From assembly GCA_030838265.1 (NCBI GenBank), contig JAUTXA010000129.1:1-6920 (forward strand): DNA of 6,920 nucleotides, given 5' to 3'. Position 1 is the first letter of the stretch; each line of letters begins with the position of its first letter. Shown piece after piece: positions 1 through 5,415 of the stretch. The notes beneath the pieces were generated by a model, which had not been told where the DNA came from, made no database searches, and was given only the letters and a program-made list of their open reading frames with translations. Both the position numbers and the translations under genes were made by a program. Origin of the DNA: Actinomycetota bacterium (GTDB taxonomy: Bacteria; Actinomycetota; Acidimicrobiia; Acidimicrobiales; BP-101).

Positions 1-232
1 CGGGAGACAGGGGTCGGTCCGTGGCCCGGGCCAGCATGTCGGCCGCCGCCAGCCCCGCCCGCAGCGAGCTCCCGGCCACCGACCCGGCCGAGGTGCCCAC
101 AACGATGGCGGCCCGCCTTGGGTCCCATCCCGTGACGTCGGCCAGAGCGGCGAGCACCCCAGCGTGGAAGGCACCGCCCGCCACACCCCCGGCACCGAGC
201 ACGAGTCCGACGCGAGAGGGTGCCGGGGCCAC
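1..232 (-). CDS. Patatin-like phospholipase, N-terminal part (runs off window)
   Basis: Read on the minus strand from a GTG at 232, this frame is open for 77 codons to the window edge and encodes the front of a patatin-like serine hydrolase (lipid acyl hydrolase). The glycine-rich oxyanion-hole loop GAGGVAGG lies at residues 13-20, followed by AFHAGVLAAL. The nucleophile elbow GTSAGS lies at 46-51, with Ser48 as the predicted nucleophile of the Ser-Asp dyad. The Asp and the rest of the domain lie beyond the left edge. The usual GGxRG arginine is Ala here, a variant I recall from actinobacterial patatins. An in-frame TAG at 251-253 limits the start, and GTG 232 is the only start codon between that stop and the conserved strand. 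No clear ribosome binding site is visible. No signal peptide is seen, so it is probably cytoplasmic or membrane-peripheral. The fold call is firm; the substrate is unknown. Confidence 0.85.
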   Translation of the reverse strand, partial: MAPAPSRVGLVLGAGGVAGGAFHAGVLAALADVTGWDPRRAAIVVGTSAGSVAGSSLRAGLAAADMLARATDRPLSP

Positions 233-265
233 ACGCCGACCGTAGTTGCACTAAGCACTGCGCCG

Positions 266-991
266 ATGAGGCGTCGGGTGGGATGGATCGAGCTGCTGCG
301 GTTCCTGGCCGCAGTCCAGGCCTTTCTCCTGGCCCTGGCCGCCTTCGCCCTGAGCGACGTCGAGGCTGCCGGGTTCACGATCCTGACCGTGGCCGTGATC
401 CTGCTCACCTACTGGCGACGCGGCGTCGCAGGCACCGTCGCCTTGGGCCTGTTGTTTGTCGACGTCACCTACTGGATGGCGCCGGGCTGGATCAGCAACC
501 TGCGCCACCACGAGCGGGTGGCCGCGTCGGTGGCGCCGGCACTACTCGCCACCGTGGCCGTATGCGGCATCGCCACCGCGGGACTTCGCCTGATACTGCG
601 CCCCGATCGGGCCGACCGGGCCGACGCTCGTCCTGCGGCCGTCGTCGTGGCCGTCGTGCTGGCTCTCGCCGCCGCCGTCACGCTCGTCCGCAGTGGCTCG
701 GGCCAGTCGGATCGGGCTCGGCCGGGTGACGTCACCCTCGTCATGCATGGCGTGAAGTTCGCGCCGTCTGCGCTGCGAGCCTCCTCGGCCGTCGGCGTCG
801 AGGTGACCAACCACGACCTGTTCTGGCACACCTTCACGGTGAAGGGGAAGGGCATCAATGTCCGCGTCCCCGTCGGCGGACACCGCCGGACCTCTTTGAA
901 TGGCCTGGCCCCGGGTCGCTATCGCTTCTACTGCCGTATCCCGGGCCACGAGTCGGCCGGCATGAAGGGAACCCTCGTCGTCACGCCTTAG
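266..991 (+). CDS. Five-helix membrane protein with C-terminal cupredoxin domain
   Basis: This is a 241-residue protein. Five hydrophobic segments sit near residues 10-30, 35-50, 53-70, 85-108 and 123-142. Basic loops (MRRR, RRG, the 110-122 loop) alternate with non-basic ones, which by the positive-inside rule puts the N-terminus in the cytoplasm and the C-terminus outside. Residues 150-241 form a cupredoxin-like domain with a full type-1 copper ligand set: His188 (in WHTF), Cys223 (in FYCRIPGH), His228 and Met233, spaced C-x4-H-x4-M. It is therefore predicted to be a membrane-anchored blue-copper protein on the outer face, in electron transfer or copper handling; the partner is unknown. ATG 266 is chosen because a longer frame from 164 would run through the patatin start on the other strand. 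No ribosome binding site precedes it, so leaderless translation is possible. Its 3' end overlaps the convergent phosphotransferase gene by 11 bp. Confidence 0.85.
   Translation: MRRRVGWIELLRFLAAVQAFLLALAAFALSDVEAAGFTILTVAVILLTYWRRGVAGTVALGLLFVDVTYWMAPGWISNLRHHERVAASVAPALLATVAVCGIATAGLRLILRPDRADRADARPAAVVVAVVLALAAAVTLVRSGSGQSDRARPGDVTLVMHGVKFAPSALRASSAVGVEVTNHDLFWHTFTVKGKGINVRVPVGGHRRTSLNGLAPGRYRFYCRIPGHESAGMKGTLVVTP
608..625 (+). repeat. Perfect 9-bp tandem duplication in coding sequence
   Basis: CGGGCCGAC occurs twice in a row (608-616 and 617-625). In the membrane cupredoxin gene it encodes Arg-Ala-Asp twice, giving DRADRAD in the cytoplasmic loop between helices 4 and 5. The unit is a multiple of three, so it preserves the frame. 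It looks like a small slippage duplication in a loop that tolerates length change. Confidence 0.6.
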
Positions 992-1015
992 GCGATGCCT
1001 GTTTGGCGACGAGGG
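972..1015. terminator. Inverted repeat across convergent stop codons, likely bidirectional terminator
   Basis: CCCTCGTCG at 972-980 pairs perfectly with CGACGAGGG at 1007-1015. On the plus-strand RNA the stem extends by three more pairs (981-1006 as U-G, 982-1005, 983-1004) to 12 bp. The 20-nt loop contains a smaller CGCC-TTA-GGCG hairpin at 984-994. Both convergent stop codons (TAG at 989-991 plus; TGA, read from 981-983, minus) lie inside the structure, which is where a shared terminator is expected. There is no U-tract, so it is not a classical intrinsic terminator, but U-tract-poor hairpins are common at high-GC actinobacterial gene ends. The structure is seen; the function is inferred. 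Confidence 0.5.
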
Positions 1016-1664
1016 CGTGGATGTTGGCCCGCTCGCCCTCGGTGACGGTCGGGTCGACCACCCGGTGTGCTCCGACCGTGCGGAGCTCGGCGGCGGCCGC
1101 CGGGCCGTCGACCCTCCGGAGGAAGCTGCCGGTGAATAGCTTCTGCCCGGCGCGGCCCACCAGGCGCTCGACCCGGCGACCGGGGATCTCGGACGTCCAC
1201 ATCAGCACCCAGGTCATCGCCAGGTCGGTGGCGGCCCGTCCCCTGATCGAACCGGTCCAGTCGATGACGACGGGCCCGTCGGGGCTCAGCATCACGTTGA
1301 GCGGGTGCAGGTCGAGGTGGACGACCGTCGTGCCCTCCCCCAACGGGGCTTCCAACCACTCAGGAGCCGTGATGGCATGGAGCCGCTCGTGCAGCTCGGC
1401 GAGCAGCGCAGCCTGGCGGAACACCGTCCAGGGCCTGCGCGTGACGGCGGCGAACATCGATGGGCCCTCGACCCGCTCCATCACCATGTCGGGTCCATCG
1501 GCATCGAACACCTCCGGGACTGGGAAGCCCTGTCCTCGCAGGTAGGTCATGAGCCGGGCTTCGCGCTCGGTGGTGAGGTCGACGAGGTAGTGACGGCGGA
1601 CGCGTCCGTTGCCCATGTCGTAGACCTCGGCCGTGCGACCGGCAGCGATGAGGCGCTCGGTCAT
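981..1664 (-). CDS. APH-family phosphotransferase (small kinase-fold enzyme)
   Basis: This 227-residue protein has the aminoglycoside phosphotransferase/choline-kinase fold and is predicted to move the ATP gamma-phosphate to a small-molecule hydroxyl. An N-terminal nucleotide-binding lobe begins near GRTAEVY (9-15). MVMERVEGPSM (60-70) looks like the hinge region. The catalytic loop is VVHLDLHPLNVM (114-125), giving H-x-D-x4-N with Asp118 as catalytic base and Asn123. The metal-binding IDW follows at 134-136. The usual glycine after the catalytic-loop His is Leu117. At 227 residues it is short for the family (often 270-340), mainly in the C-terminal substrate lobe. Its ATG (1662-1664) overlaps the TGA of the upstream TetR gene (ATGA), so the pair is co-transcribed and probably translationally coupled. 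Substrate is unknown. Drug resistance is possible but not indicated; a metabolite or sugar kinase fits as well. Confidence 0.85.
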   Translation of the reverse strand: MTERLIAAGRTAEVYDMGNGRVRRHYLVDLTTEREARLMTYLRGQGFPVPEVFDADGPDMVMERVEGPSMFAAVTRRPWTVFRQAALLAELHERLHAITAPEWLEAPLGEGTTVVHLDLHPLNVMLSPDGPVVIDWTGSIRGRAATDLAMTWVLMWTSEIPGRRVERLVGRAGQKLFTGSFLRRVDGPAAAAELRTVGAHRVVDPTVTEGERANIHALVAKQASPKA

Positions 1665-2359
1665 CGCGGCAGCAGCCCGGCGACGAGCACGTCGACGACG
1701 GTTGCCCGGGCCAGTGAGTCGTCGACGTCAGACGTGTCTTGGTCACCGTGGCGGTGGCGGGCGAACCAGGCTTGAGATTCGTTGATGAGGCGGGCGGTCG
1801 TCGCCGCGTCCGGCACGGCGCGCAGATGGCCGCTGGCAATTCGGCGCTCGAGGTACTCGGTGAGCTTGCGCAGCCCAGGACCGCGGGTCTTGGTGAAGAA
1901 GGCATCGTAGAGCTCGGGCAGGTCTTGGGCCGAGCCCTCGACCAGGCTCTGGAAGTGGCGGCTGGCGGCCGTCCGGTCGAAGAAGTCGCCGATGATGCCC
2001 GCCAGCTCGGCGGCCGCGTCGTCAGGCTCGTCGACCTTGAGGGCGGCGGTGAGCAGGCTGCCTCGACGGATCGCGAGCGCGCCGCGTCGAGCAGCGTCAC
2101 CGATCGCTCCGGCCGGCGGCGTCGGGATCGGGAGATCCGACGCGTCCGGCCGCTCCTCTCCCGCCGGACTGGTGGCGAGAAGGCAGGCGAGGAACAGCGC
2201 CTCCTTGCTCTCGACGTAGTTGTAGAGGTTGCCGGCCGACACGCCGCAGGCTTTGGCCACGTCGGCCATCTGGGTGCGCCGGTAGCCCTTGGTGGCGAAG
2301 ACGCGAGTCGCCCGCCTGAGGATGGTGGCGAGCCGCATGTCGGGACTTGACACTGCCAT
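1661..2359 (-). CDS. TetR-family transcriptional regulator (first of an operon with the phosphotransferase)
   Basis: This 232-residue repressor-type protein has an N-terminal TetR helix-turn-helix. Residues 10-26 (LATILRRATRVFATKGY) form helix 1, and 28-55 form the HTH with MADVAKACGVSAGNLYNYVESKEALF. The C-terminal ligand/dimer domain is not one I can assign to a ligand class. Starts considered: TTG 2365, ATG 2359 and ATG 2338. ATG 2359 is preferred because the predicted -10 element (2368-2373) would place the transcript start near 2361, upstream of which TTG 2365 lies; this implies leaderless or near-leaderless translation. A perfect palindrome covers its own promoter and the gap to the divergent glycosyltransferase gene, so autoregulation and control of that neighbour are likely. 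Its stop overlaps the phosphotransferase start by 4 bp. Confidence 0.88.
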   Translation of the reverse strand: MAVSSPDMRLATILRRATRVFATKGYRRTQMADVAKACGVSAGNLYNYVESKEALFLACLLATSPAGEERPDASDLPIPTPPAGAIGDAARRGALAIRRGSLLTAALKVDEPDDAAAELAGIIGDFFDRTAASRHFQSLVEGSAQDLPELYDAFFTKTRGPGLRKLTEYLERRIASGHLRAVPDAATTARLINESQAWFARHRHGDQDTSDVDDSLARATVVDVLVAGLLPR

Positions 2360-2367
2360 GCCCAAAA

Positions 2368-2395
2368 GTTATGACTGAATCATTCATTCAGTCAA
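2368..2395 (-). promoter_or_regulatory. Predicted sigma-70-like promoter of the TetR-phosphotransferase operon
   Basis: Reading the minus strand, TTGACT (2390-2395, five of six matches to TTGACA) is followed after 16 nt by CATAAC (2368-2373, four of six matches to TATAAT). A start site about 7 nt downstream would fall near 2361, two bases before ATG 2359. The palindromic operator lies between and over both elements, the arrangement for steric repression. The region is a local AT-rich island in a GC-rich window. Confidence 0.55.
2372..2394. promoter_or_regulatory. TetR operator: perfect 9-bp inverted repeat with 5-bp spacer
   Basis: TGACTGAAT (2372-2380) and ATTCAGTCA (2386-2394) are exact reverse complements separated by CATTC. 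The site lies between the divergent TetR start (2359) and glycosyltransferase start (2433), 12 bp from the TetR ATG. Length, symmetry and position are typical of TetR operators, and it covers the predicted TetR promoter. A shorter ATTCATTCA direct repetition in the centre could permit a second overlapping half-site. No other copy was noticed in the window. The palindrome is seen; its protein partner is inferred from position. Confidence 0.75.
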
Positions 2396-2432
2396 CCCTG
2401 CGCCCGACGACGCCCTCGCTGCCGGGCCCCTG

Positions 2433-3875
2433 ATGCCCCTGGCGACGCGAGCCGTGCTGGTCGTCGCCGCCCTCGCCAGCGTTGTGCTCCTCGCCGTGGC
2501 GGCCCGCTACGGGTGGCACCGCGACGAGCTCTACTTCCTCGAGGCGGGGAAGCACCTCGCCCTCGGCTACGTCGACCAGCCTCCGTTCACTCCCCTGCTC
2601 GCTCGGCTGGCGGACCTGATCGCCCCCGGCAACCTCTTCGTCCTCCGCCTCGCGCCGGCCCTCGCCACGGCCGCCACCGTCGTGTTCGGAGCCCTGTTGG
2701 CGCGCGAGCTGGGTGGAGCCCGGCGGGCCCAACTGCTCGCCGCCGGCGCGGTCGGCGGGTCGGGCTTCGTCCTCGGAGCCGGCCACCTCCTGGCCACCGC
2801 CACCTTCGACCTCATGACCTGGATGGCGATGCTCTGGCTCTTCACCCGGCTCCTGCGCACCGCCGCACCGCGATGGTGGGTGCCGTGGGGCGTCATCGCC
2901 GGGCTGTCGCTATGGAACAAGGATCTCGTCACCCTGCTCGTCCTGATTGTGGGAGTGACGCTGCTCGTCACCCGCCGGTGGCGGCTCCTCGTCAATGGCT
3001 GGATCGCGGTCGGCGCCGCCCTGGCCCTGGCCATCGCCCTACCGCAGCTGCTGTGGCAGGCCACCCACCATTGGCCCCAGCTCGAGATGGCGCGCGTCCT
3101 GTCGAAGCGTCTGGCCGGCGAGAACCGGACCCTGCTCGTCCCGTCGCAGCTCCTGCTGCTCTCGCCGGTCTTCGTGCCCCTGATGGTGCGGGGGTTCCGC
3201 GCCCTCTGGCGCTCGGCTGACTTCCGCCCGCTGGCCGTGGCCTGGCCCGTGGGGATGGTGGGCGCCTTCGTCACCGCCGGCCGCCCCTACTACGTCATCC
3301 CGCTCACCATCGTCCTGGTCGTGGCGGGTGTCGTCGCCACCGATCGGACCCGACCGGAGCAGCGCCTCGGGCGCTTGGTCATCGTCAGCGCCGTGCTCAC
3401 CACCCTCGTCGCCCTCCCGATCATCCCCATCTCACTCCTGCCGTCGTCGCACTTCGCCGACGTCAATCAGGCGGTGGCCGAGACCGTCGGTTGGCCCCAG
3501 CTGGCCGACCAGGTCAAGGGCGTTGTGGCCGGCCTGCCCGCCGACGAGCGCGCCCACGTGATGATCCTCACCGGGAGCTACGGCGAGGCCGGAGCCATCG
3601 ACTTGTTCGGGCCGAGCCGGGGACTGCCCCACGCCTTCTCACCCCACAACAGCTACTGGTACTTCCGTCAACCCGACGACGACCGCGCCACTGTCGTCGC
3701 CGTCCGCATGCTCCCCGACGAGCTAGCGCCGTTCTTCCGGGAGTGCGGTCAGGTTGGGCGCGTCGACAACGGTCTCGACGTCGCCAACGAGGTGCAGGGC
3801 GAACCCATCGTGGTGTGCCGGGGCCTACTCGAGCCGTGGGCTTCCACCTGGCCCCGGCTCAAGTTCCTGGCCTAG
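2433..3875 (+). CDS. GT-C membrane glycosyltransferase, PMT_2/ArnT-like (GT39/GT83 type)
   Basis: This 480-residue polytopic protein resembles the dolichyl/undecaprenyl-phosphate sugar transferases of the PMT_2 (RgtA/B/C/D-like) domain. After a first helix (6-24), the outer loop holds GWHRDELYFLEAGKHLALGY (27-46), with the Asp31-Glu32 pair characteristic of GT-C active sites, then VDQPPFTPLLARL (47-59). Many hydrophobic helices fill residues 65-335, with WNKDL at 161-165 and GRPYYVIPL at 283-291, another typical PMT_2 stretch. Residues 340-480 form a soluble extracytoplasmic domain with GSYGEAGAIDLFG (381-393) and SPHNSYWYF (403-411). It is predicted to move a sugar from a lipid-phosphate donor onto a cell-envelope lipid, polymer or protein; donor and acceptor are not readable. 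ATG 2433 lacks a ribosome binding site. The TetR operator lies 38 bp upstream, so control by that regulator is likely. Confidence 0.85.
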   Translation: MPLATRAVLVVAALASVVLLAVAARYGWHRDELYFLEAGKHLALGYVDQPPFTPLLARLADLIAPGNLFVLRLAPALATAATVVFGALLARELGGARRAQLLAAGAVGGSGFVLGAGHLLATATFDLMTWMAMLWLFTRLLRTAAPRWWVPWGVIAGLSLWNKDLVTLLVLIVGVTLLVTRRWRLLVNGWIAVGAALALAIALPQLLWQATHHWPQLEMARVLSKRLAGENRTLLVPSQLLLLSPVFVPLMVRGFRALWRSADFRPLAVAWPVGMVGAFVTAGRPYYVIPLTIVLVVAGVVATDRTRPEQRLGRLVIVSAVLTTLVALPIIPISLLPSSHFADVNQAVAETVGWPQLADQVKGVVAGLPADERAHVMILTGSYGEAGAIDLFGPSRGLPHAFSPHNSYWYFRQPDDDRATVVAVRMLPDELAPFFRECGQVGRVDNGLDVANEVQGEPIVVCRGLLEPWASTWPRLKFLA

Positions 3876-3891
3876 CCCGCCGAGCCGCGAC

Positions 3892-3907
3892 TCAGCCTTC
3901 GGGCTGA
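3892..3907 (+). terminator. UUCG-tetraloop hairpin downstream of the glycosyltransferase gene
   Basis: TCAGCC (3892-3897), loop TTCG, GGCTGA (3902-3907) form a perfect 6-bp stem closed by the C(UUCG)G tetraloop, an exceptionally stable RNA loop. It begins 16 nt after the glycosyltransferase stop. The same bases encode the last codons and stop of the convergent VOC gene, so the two transcripts share it. No U-tract follows. A terminator or 3'-end stabilizer for the plus transcript is likely but inferred. Confidence 0.5.
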
Positions 3908-4269
3908 AGCATCCCGATCACGTTGGCCTCGGTGTCGATGACGTAGGCCACGGTGCCCACGCCGGGGATGGGCATCTTGTCGAGAGCCAGCTGGCCCCCG
4001 AGCTCGAACGCCTTGGCCAGCGTGGCATCGAGGTCGTCGACCTGCACGGTGTTGACAGCCCCCACGATCGACGCACCGATGGCCGGCCGCTCACCGCTCC
4101 TCGGCAGGATGGCGCCATCGATGCCGGGCTCCCCTTCGGGTCCGGTCGAGAGCAGCCAGTACTCCTGATCACCGAAGCGGTTGACCTCCCACCCGAACAC
4201 ACCGGTGTAGAACCCGACCGCCCGCTCGGGGTCATCGGCGTGGATCTCGAAGTGCACCAGTCTTCCCAT
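3892..4269 (-). CDS. VOC (glyoxalase/bleomycin-resistance fold) family protein
   Basis: This 125-residue protein has two beta-alpha-beta-beta-beta modules. The first runs MGRLVHFEIHADDPERAVGF (1-20), then YTGVFGWEVNRFG (21-33). The second holds VNTVQVDDLDATLAKAFELG (72-91) and ends AYVIDTEANVIGMLQPEG (108-125), matching the family's usual DPEGNxxGL ending. Candidate metal-site residues are His6 or His10 and Glu114; whether the site is complete cannot be told. The fold is used by glyoxalases, dioxygenases and antibiotic-binding proteins, so no reaction is assigned. An upstream ATG at 4287 is in frame, but AGAAGG lies exactly 7 nt before ATG 4269, making 4269 the better start. It diverges from the beta-propeller gene across 24 bp. 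Confidence 0.87.
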   Translation of the reverse strand: MGRLVHFEIHADDPERAVGFYTGVFGWEVNRFGDQEYWLLSTGPEGEPGIDGAILPRSGERPAIGASIVGAVNTVQVDDLDATLAKAFELGGQLALDKMPIPGVGTVAYVIDTEANVIGMLQPEG

Positions 4270-4276
4270 GGCCCAA

Positions 4277-4282
4277 CCTTCT
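4277..4282 (-). promoter_or_regulatory. Ribosome binding site deciding the VOC gene start
   Basis: AGAAGG on the minus strand, 7 nt upstream of ATG 4269, is the best Shine-Dalgarno match in the window. It would be internal codons (Leu-Glu-Gly) if ATG 4287 were used, so it argues for the shorter protein. Confidence 0.65.
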
Positions 4283-4293
4283 AGCATCCAGCC

Positions 4294-5415
4294 ATGACCG
4301 AAGACGGAGTGATCAGCGCGTCAGCGGGCGATGTCGTCGTCCTCGTCGGCACCACCAAGGGGCTCTTCGCCCTGACCGCCAATGGCGAACGGAACACGTG
4401 GAAGCTCAGCGGGCCCTGGTTCCGGGGCGAGGAGATCTATGCCGCCACCCTCGACACGCGAGCGGGCCGCACCCGTCTCCTGGTCGGCGCCACCAGCTCG
4501 CACTGGGGACCCTCGGTGTACCGCTCCGACGACCTCGGGGCATCGTGGGTCGAGCCCGAGCCCCAGACCCTGGCCTTCCCCGAACACACCGGCGCGGCGG
4601 TGGCCCATGTGTGGCAGCTGCAGCCGGCCAGCGATGCCGAACCCGATGTGGTGTACGCCGGCGTCGAGCCCGCCGCCCTCTTCCGATCCGACGACGGTGG
4701 CGTGTCCTTCACCATGGACGAGAACCTGTGGGGCCACGAGCACCGGCCCCAGTGGCAGCCGGGCGGGGGCGGGCTCTGCCTGCACACCATCCTCCCGGAC
4801 CCCGAGGGCGGGGACCGCCTGGCCATCGCCATCTCAGCCGCAGGCTTCTATCGCACCCTCGACGGCACGAAGTGGGAGGCAGCCAACGTCGGCATCCGGG
4901 CCCCGTTCCTCCCCGAGCCGACTCCGGAGTTCGGCCAGTGCGTTCACAAGGTCGACCGCCACCCGTCCCAACCCGACACCCTCTTCCTCCAGCACCACTG
5001 GGGCGTCTACCGCTCCGAGGACTTCGGCGGCCAGTGGACCGAGGTCGGGGCCGACGCCCTTCCCTCGACGTTCGGCTTCCCGGTCGTCGCCGACCCGAAC
5101 CATCCGGGGACGGCCTACGTGTTGCCGCTGACGTCCGACCTGTTCCGCTGCACGCCGGACGGGCGCCTCCGCGTCTACCGCACCACCGACGACGGCCAAT
5201 CGTGGGACGGGCTCGAGAAGGGGCTGCCCCAGGACAACGCGTGGCTCACCGTCCTGCGCGACGCCTTCACGGCCGACCGCCTCGACCCGGCCGGGCTCTA
5301 CATCGGGACGCGCACCGGCGAGGTGTTCGGCTCACCCGACGCCGGCGAGTCGTGGCAGGAGCTGGCGCGCCACCTTCCGCCCGTGCTGTGCGTGAAGACG
5401 GCGGTCCTGCGCTGA
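4294..5415 (+). CDS. Cytoplasmic BNR/Asp-box beta-propeller protein
   Basis: This 373-residue protein is built of repeating blades marked by Asp-box motifs: YRSDDLGASW (76-85), FRSDDGGVSF (130-139), YRTLDGTKW (186-194), YRSEDFGGQW (239-248), YRTTDDGQSW (295-304) and FGSPDAGESW (345-354). A first blade, LVGTTKGLFAL (17-27), lacks a clear box. This suggests six or seven blades. There is no signal peptide or membrane segment, unlike secreted sialidases, and I see no sialidase Arg triad, so an exo-sialidase label would mislead. Conserved-looking polar stretches include GHEHRPQWQPGGGGLCLH (147-164), HKVDRHP (218-224) and LQHHWGVYRS (232-241). SHWG (69-72) and HHWG (234-237) precede two of the boxes. 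ATG 4294 is used; GTG 4309 is possible. It overlaps the MoaD-like gene downstream, indicating an operon. Catalysis versus scaffolding is open. Confidence 0.82.
   Translation: MTEDGVISASAGDVVVLVGTTKGLFALTANGERNTWKLSGPWFRGEEIYAATLDTRAGRTRLLVGATSSHWGPSVYRSDDLGASWVEPEPQTLAFPEHTGAAVAHVWQLQPASDAEPDVVYAGVEPAALFRSDDGGVSFTMDENLWGHEHRPQWQPGGGGLCLHTILPDPEGGDRLAIAISAAGFYRTLDGTKWEAANVGIRAPFLPEPTPEFGQCVHKVDRHPSQPDTLFLQHHWGVYRSEDFGGQWTEVGADALPSTFGFPVVADPNHPGTAYVLPLTSDLFRCTPDGRLRVYRTTDDGQSWDGLEKGLPQDNAWLTVLRDAFTADRLDPAGLYIGTRTGEVFGSPDAGESWQELARHLPPVLCVKTAVLR

Noticed and set aside
164..265. N-terminal extension of the cupredoxin protein from an ATG at 164
   Set aside because: It would run antisense through the conserved patatin N-terminus and adds a low-complexity stretch unlike a membrane-protein start; the hydrophobic protein begins naturally at ATG 266.
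1360..2100. Long minus-strand open frame overlapping the TetR and phosphotransferase genes
   Set aside because: Its translation is Ser/Arg/Pro-rich with no family motif, the usual artefact of GC-rich third positions.
4282..4287. TAGCAT as a -10 element for the beta-propeller gene
   Set aside because: Spacing to ATG 4294 would suit a leaderless transcript, but there is no acceptable -35 sequence and the bases are part of the opposite gene's ribosome binding site region.
4398..5387. Long open frame on the plus strand in front of the MoaD-like sequence
   Set aside because: It is a Pro/Arg-rich shadow frame of the propeller gene; only its last part from about 5388 or 5412 is a real coding region.
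4294..5415. Exo-alpha-sialidase annotation for the propeller
   Set aside because: Asp boxes only mark the propeller fold; no catalytic Arg triad, Tyr/Glu pair or secretion signal was recognised.
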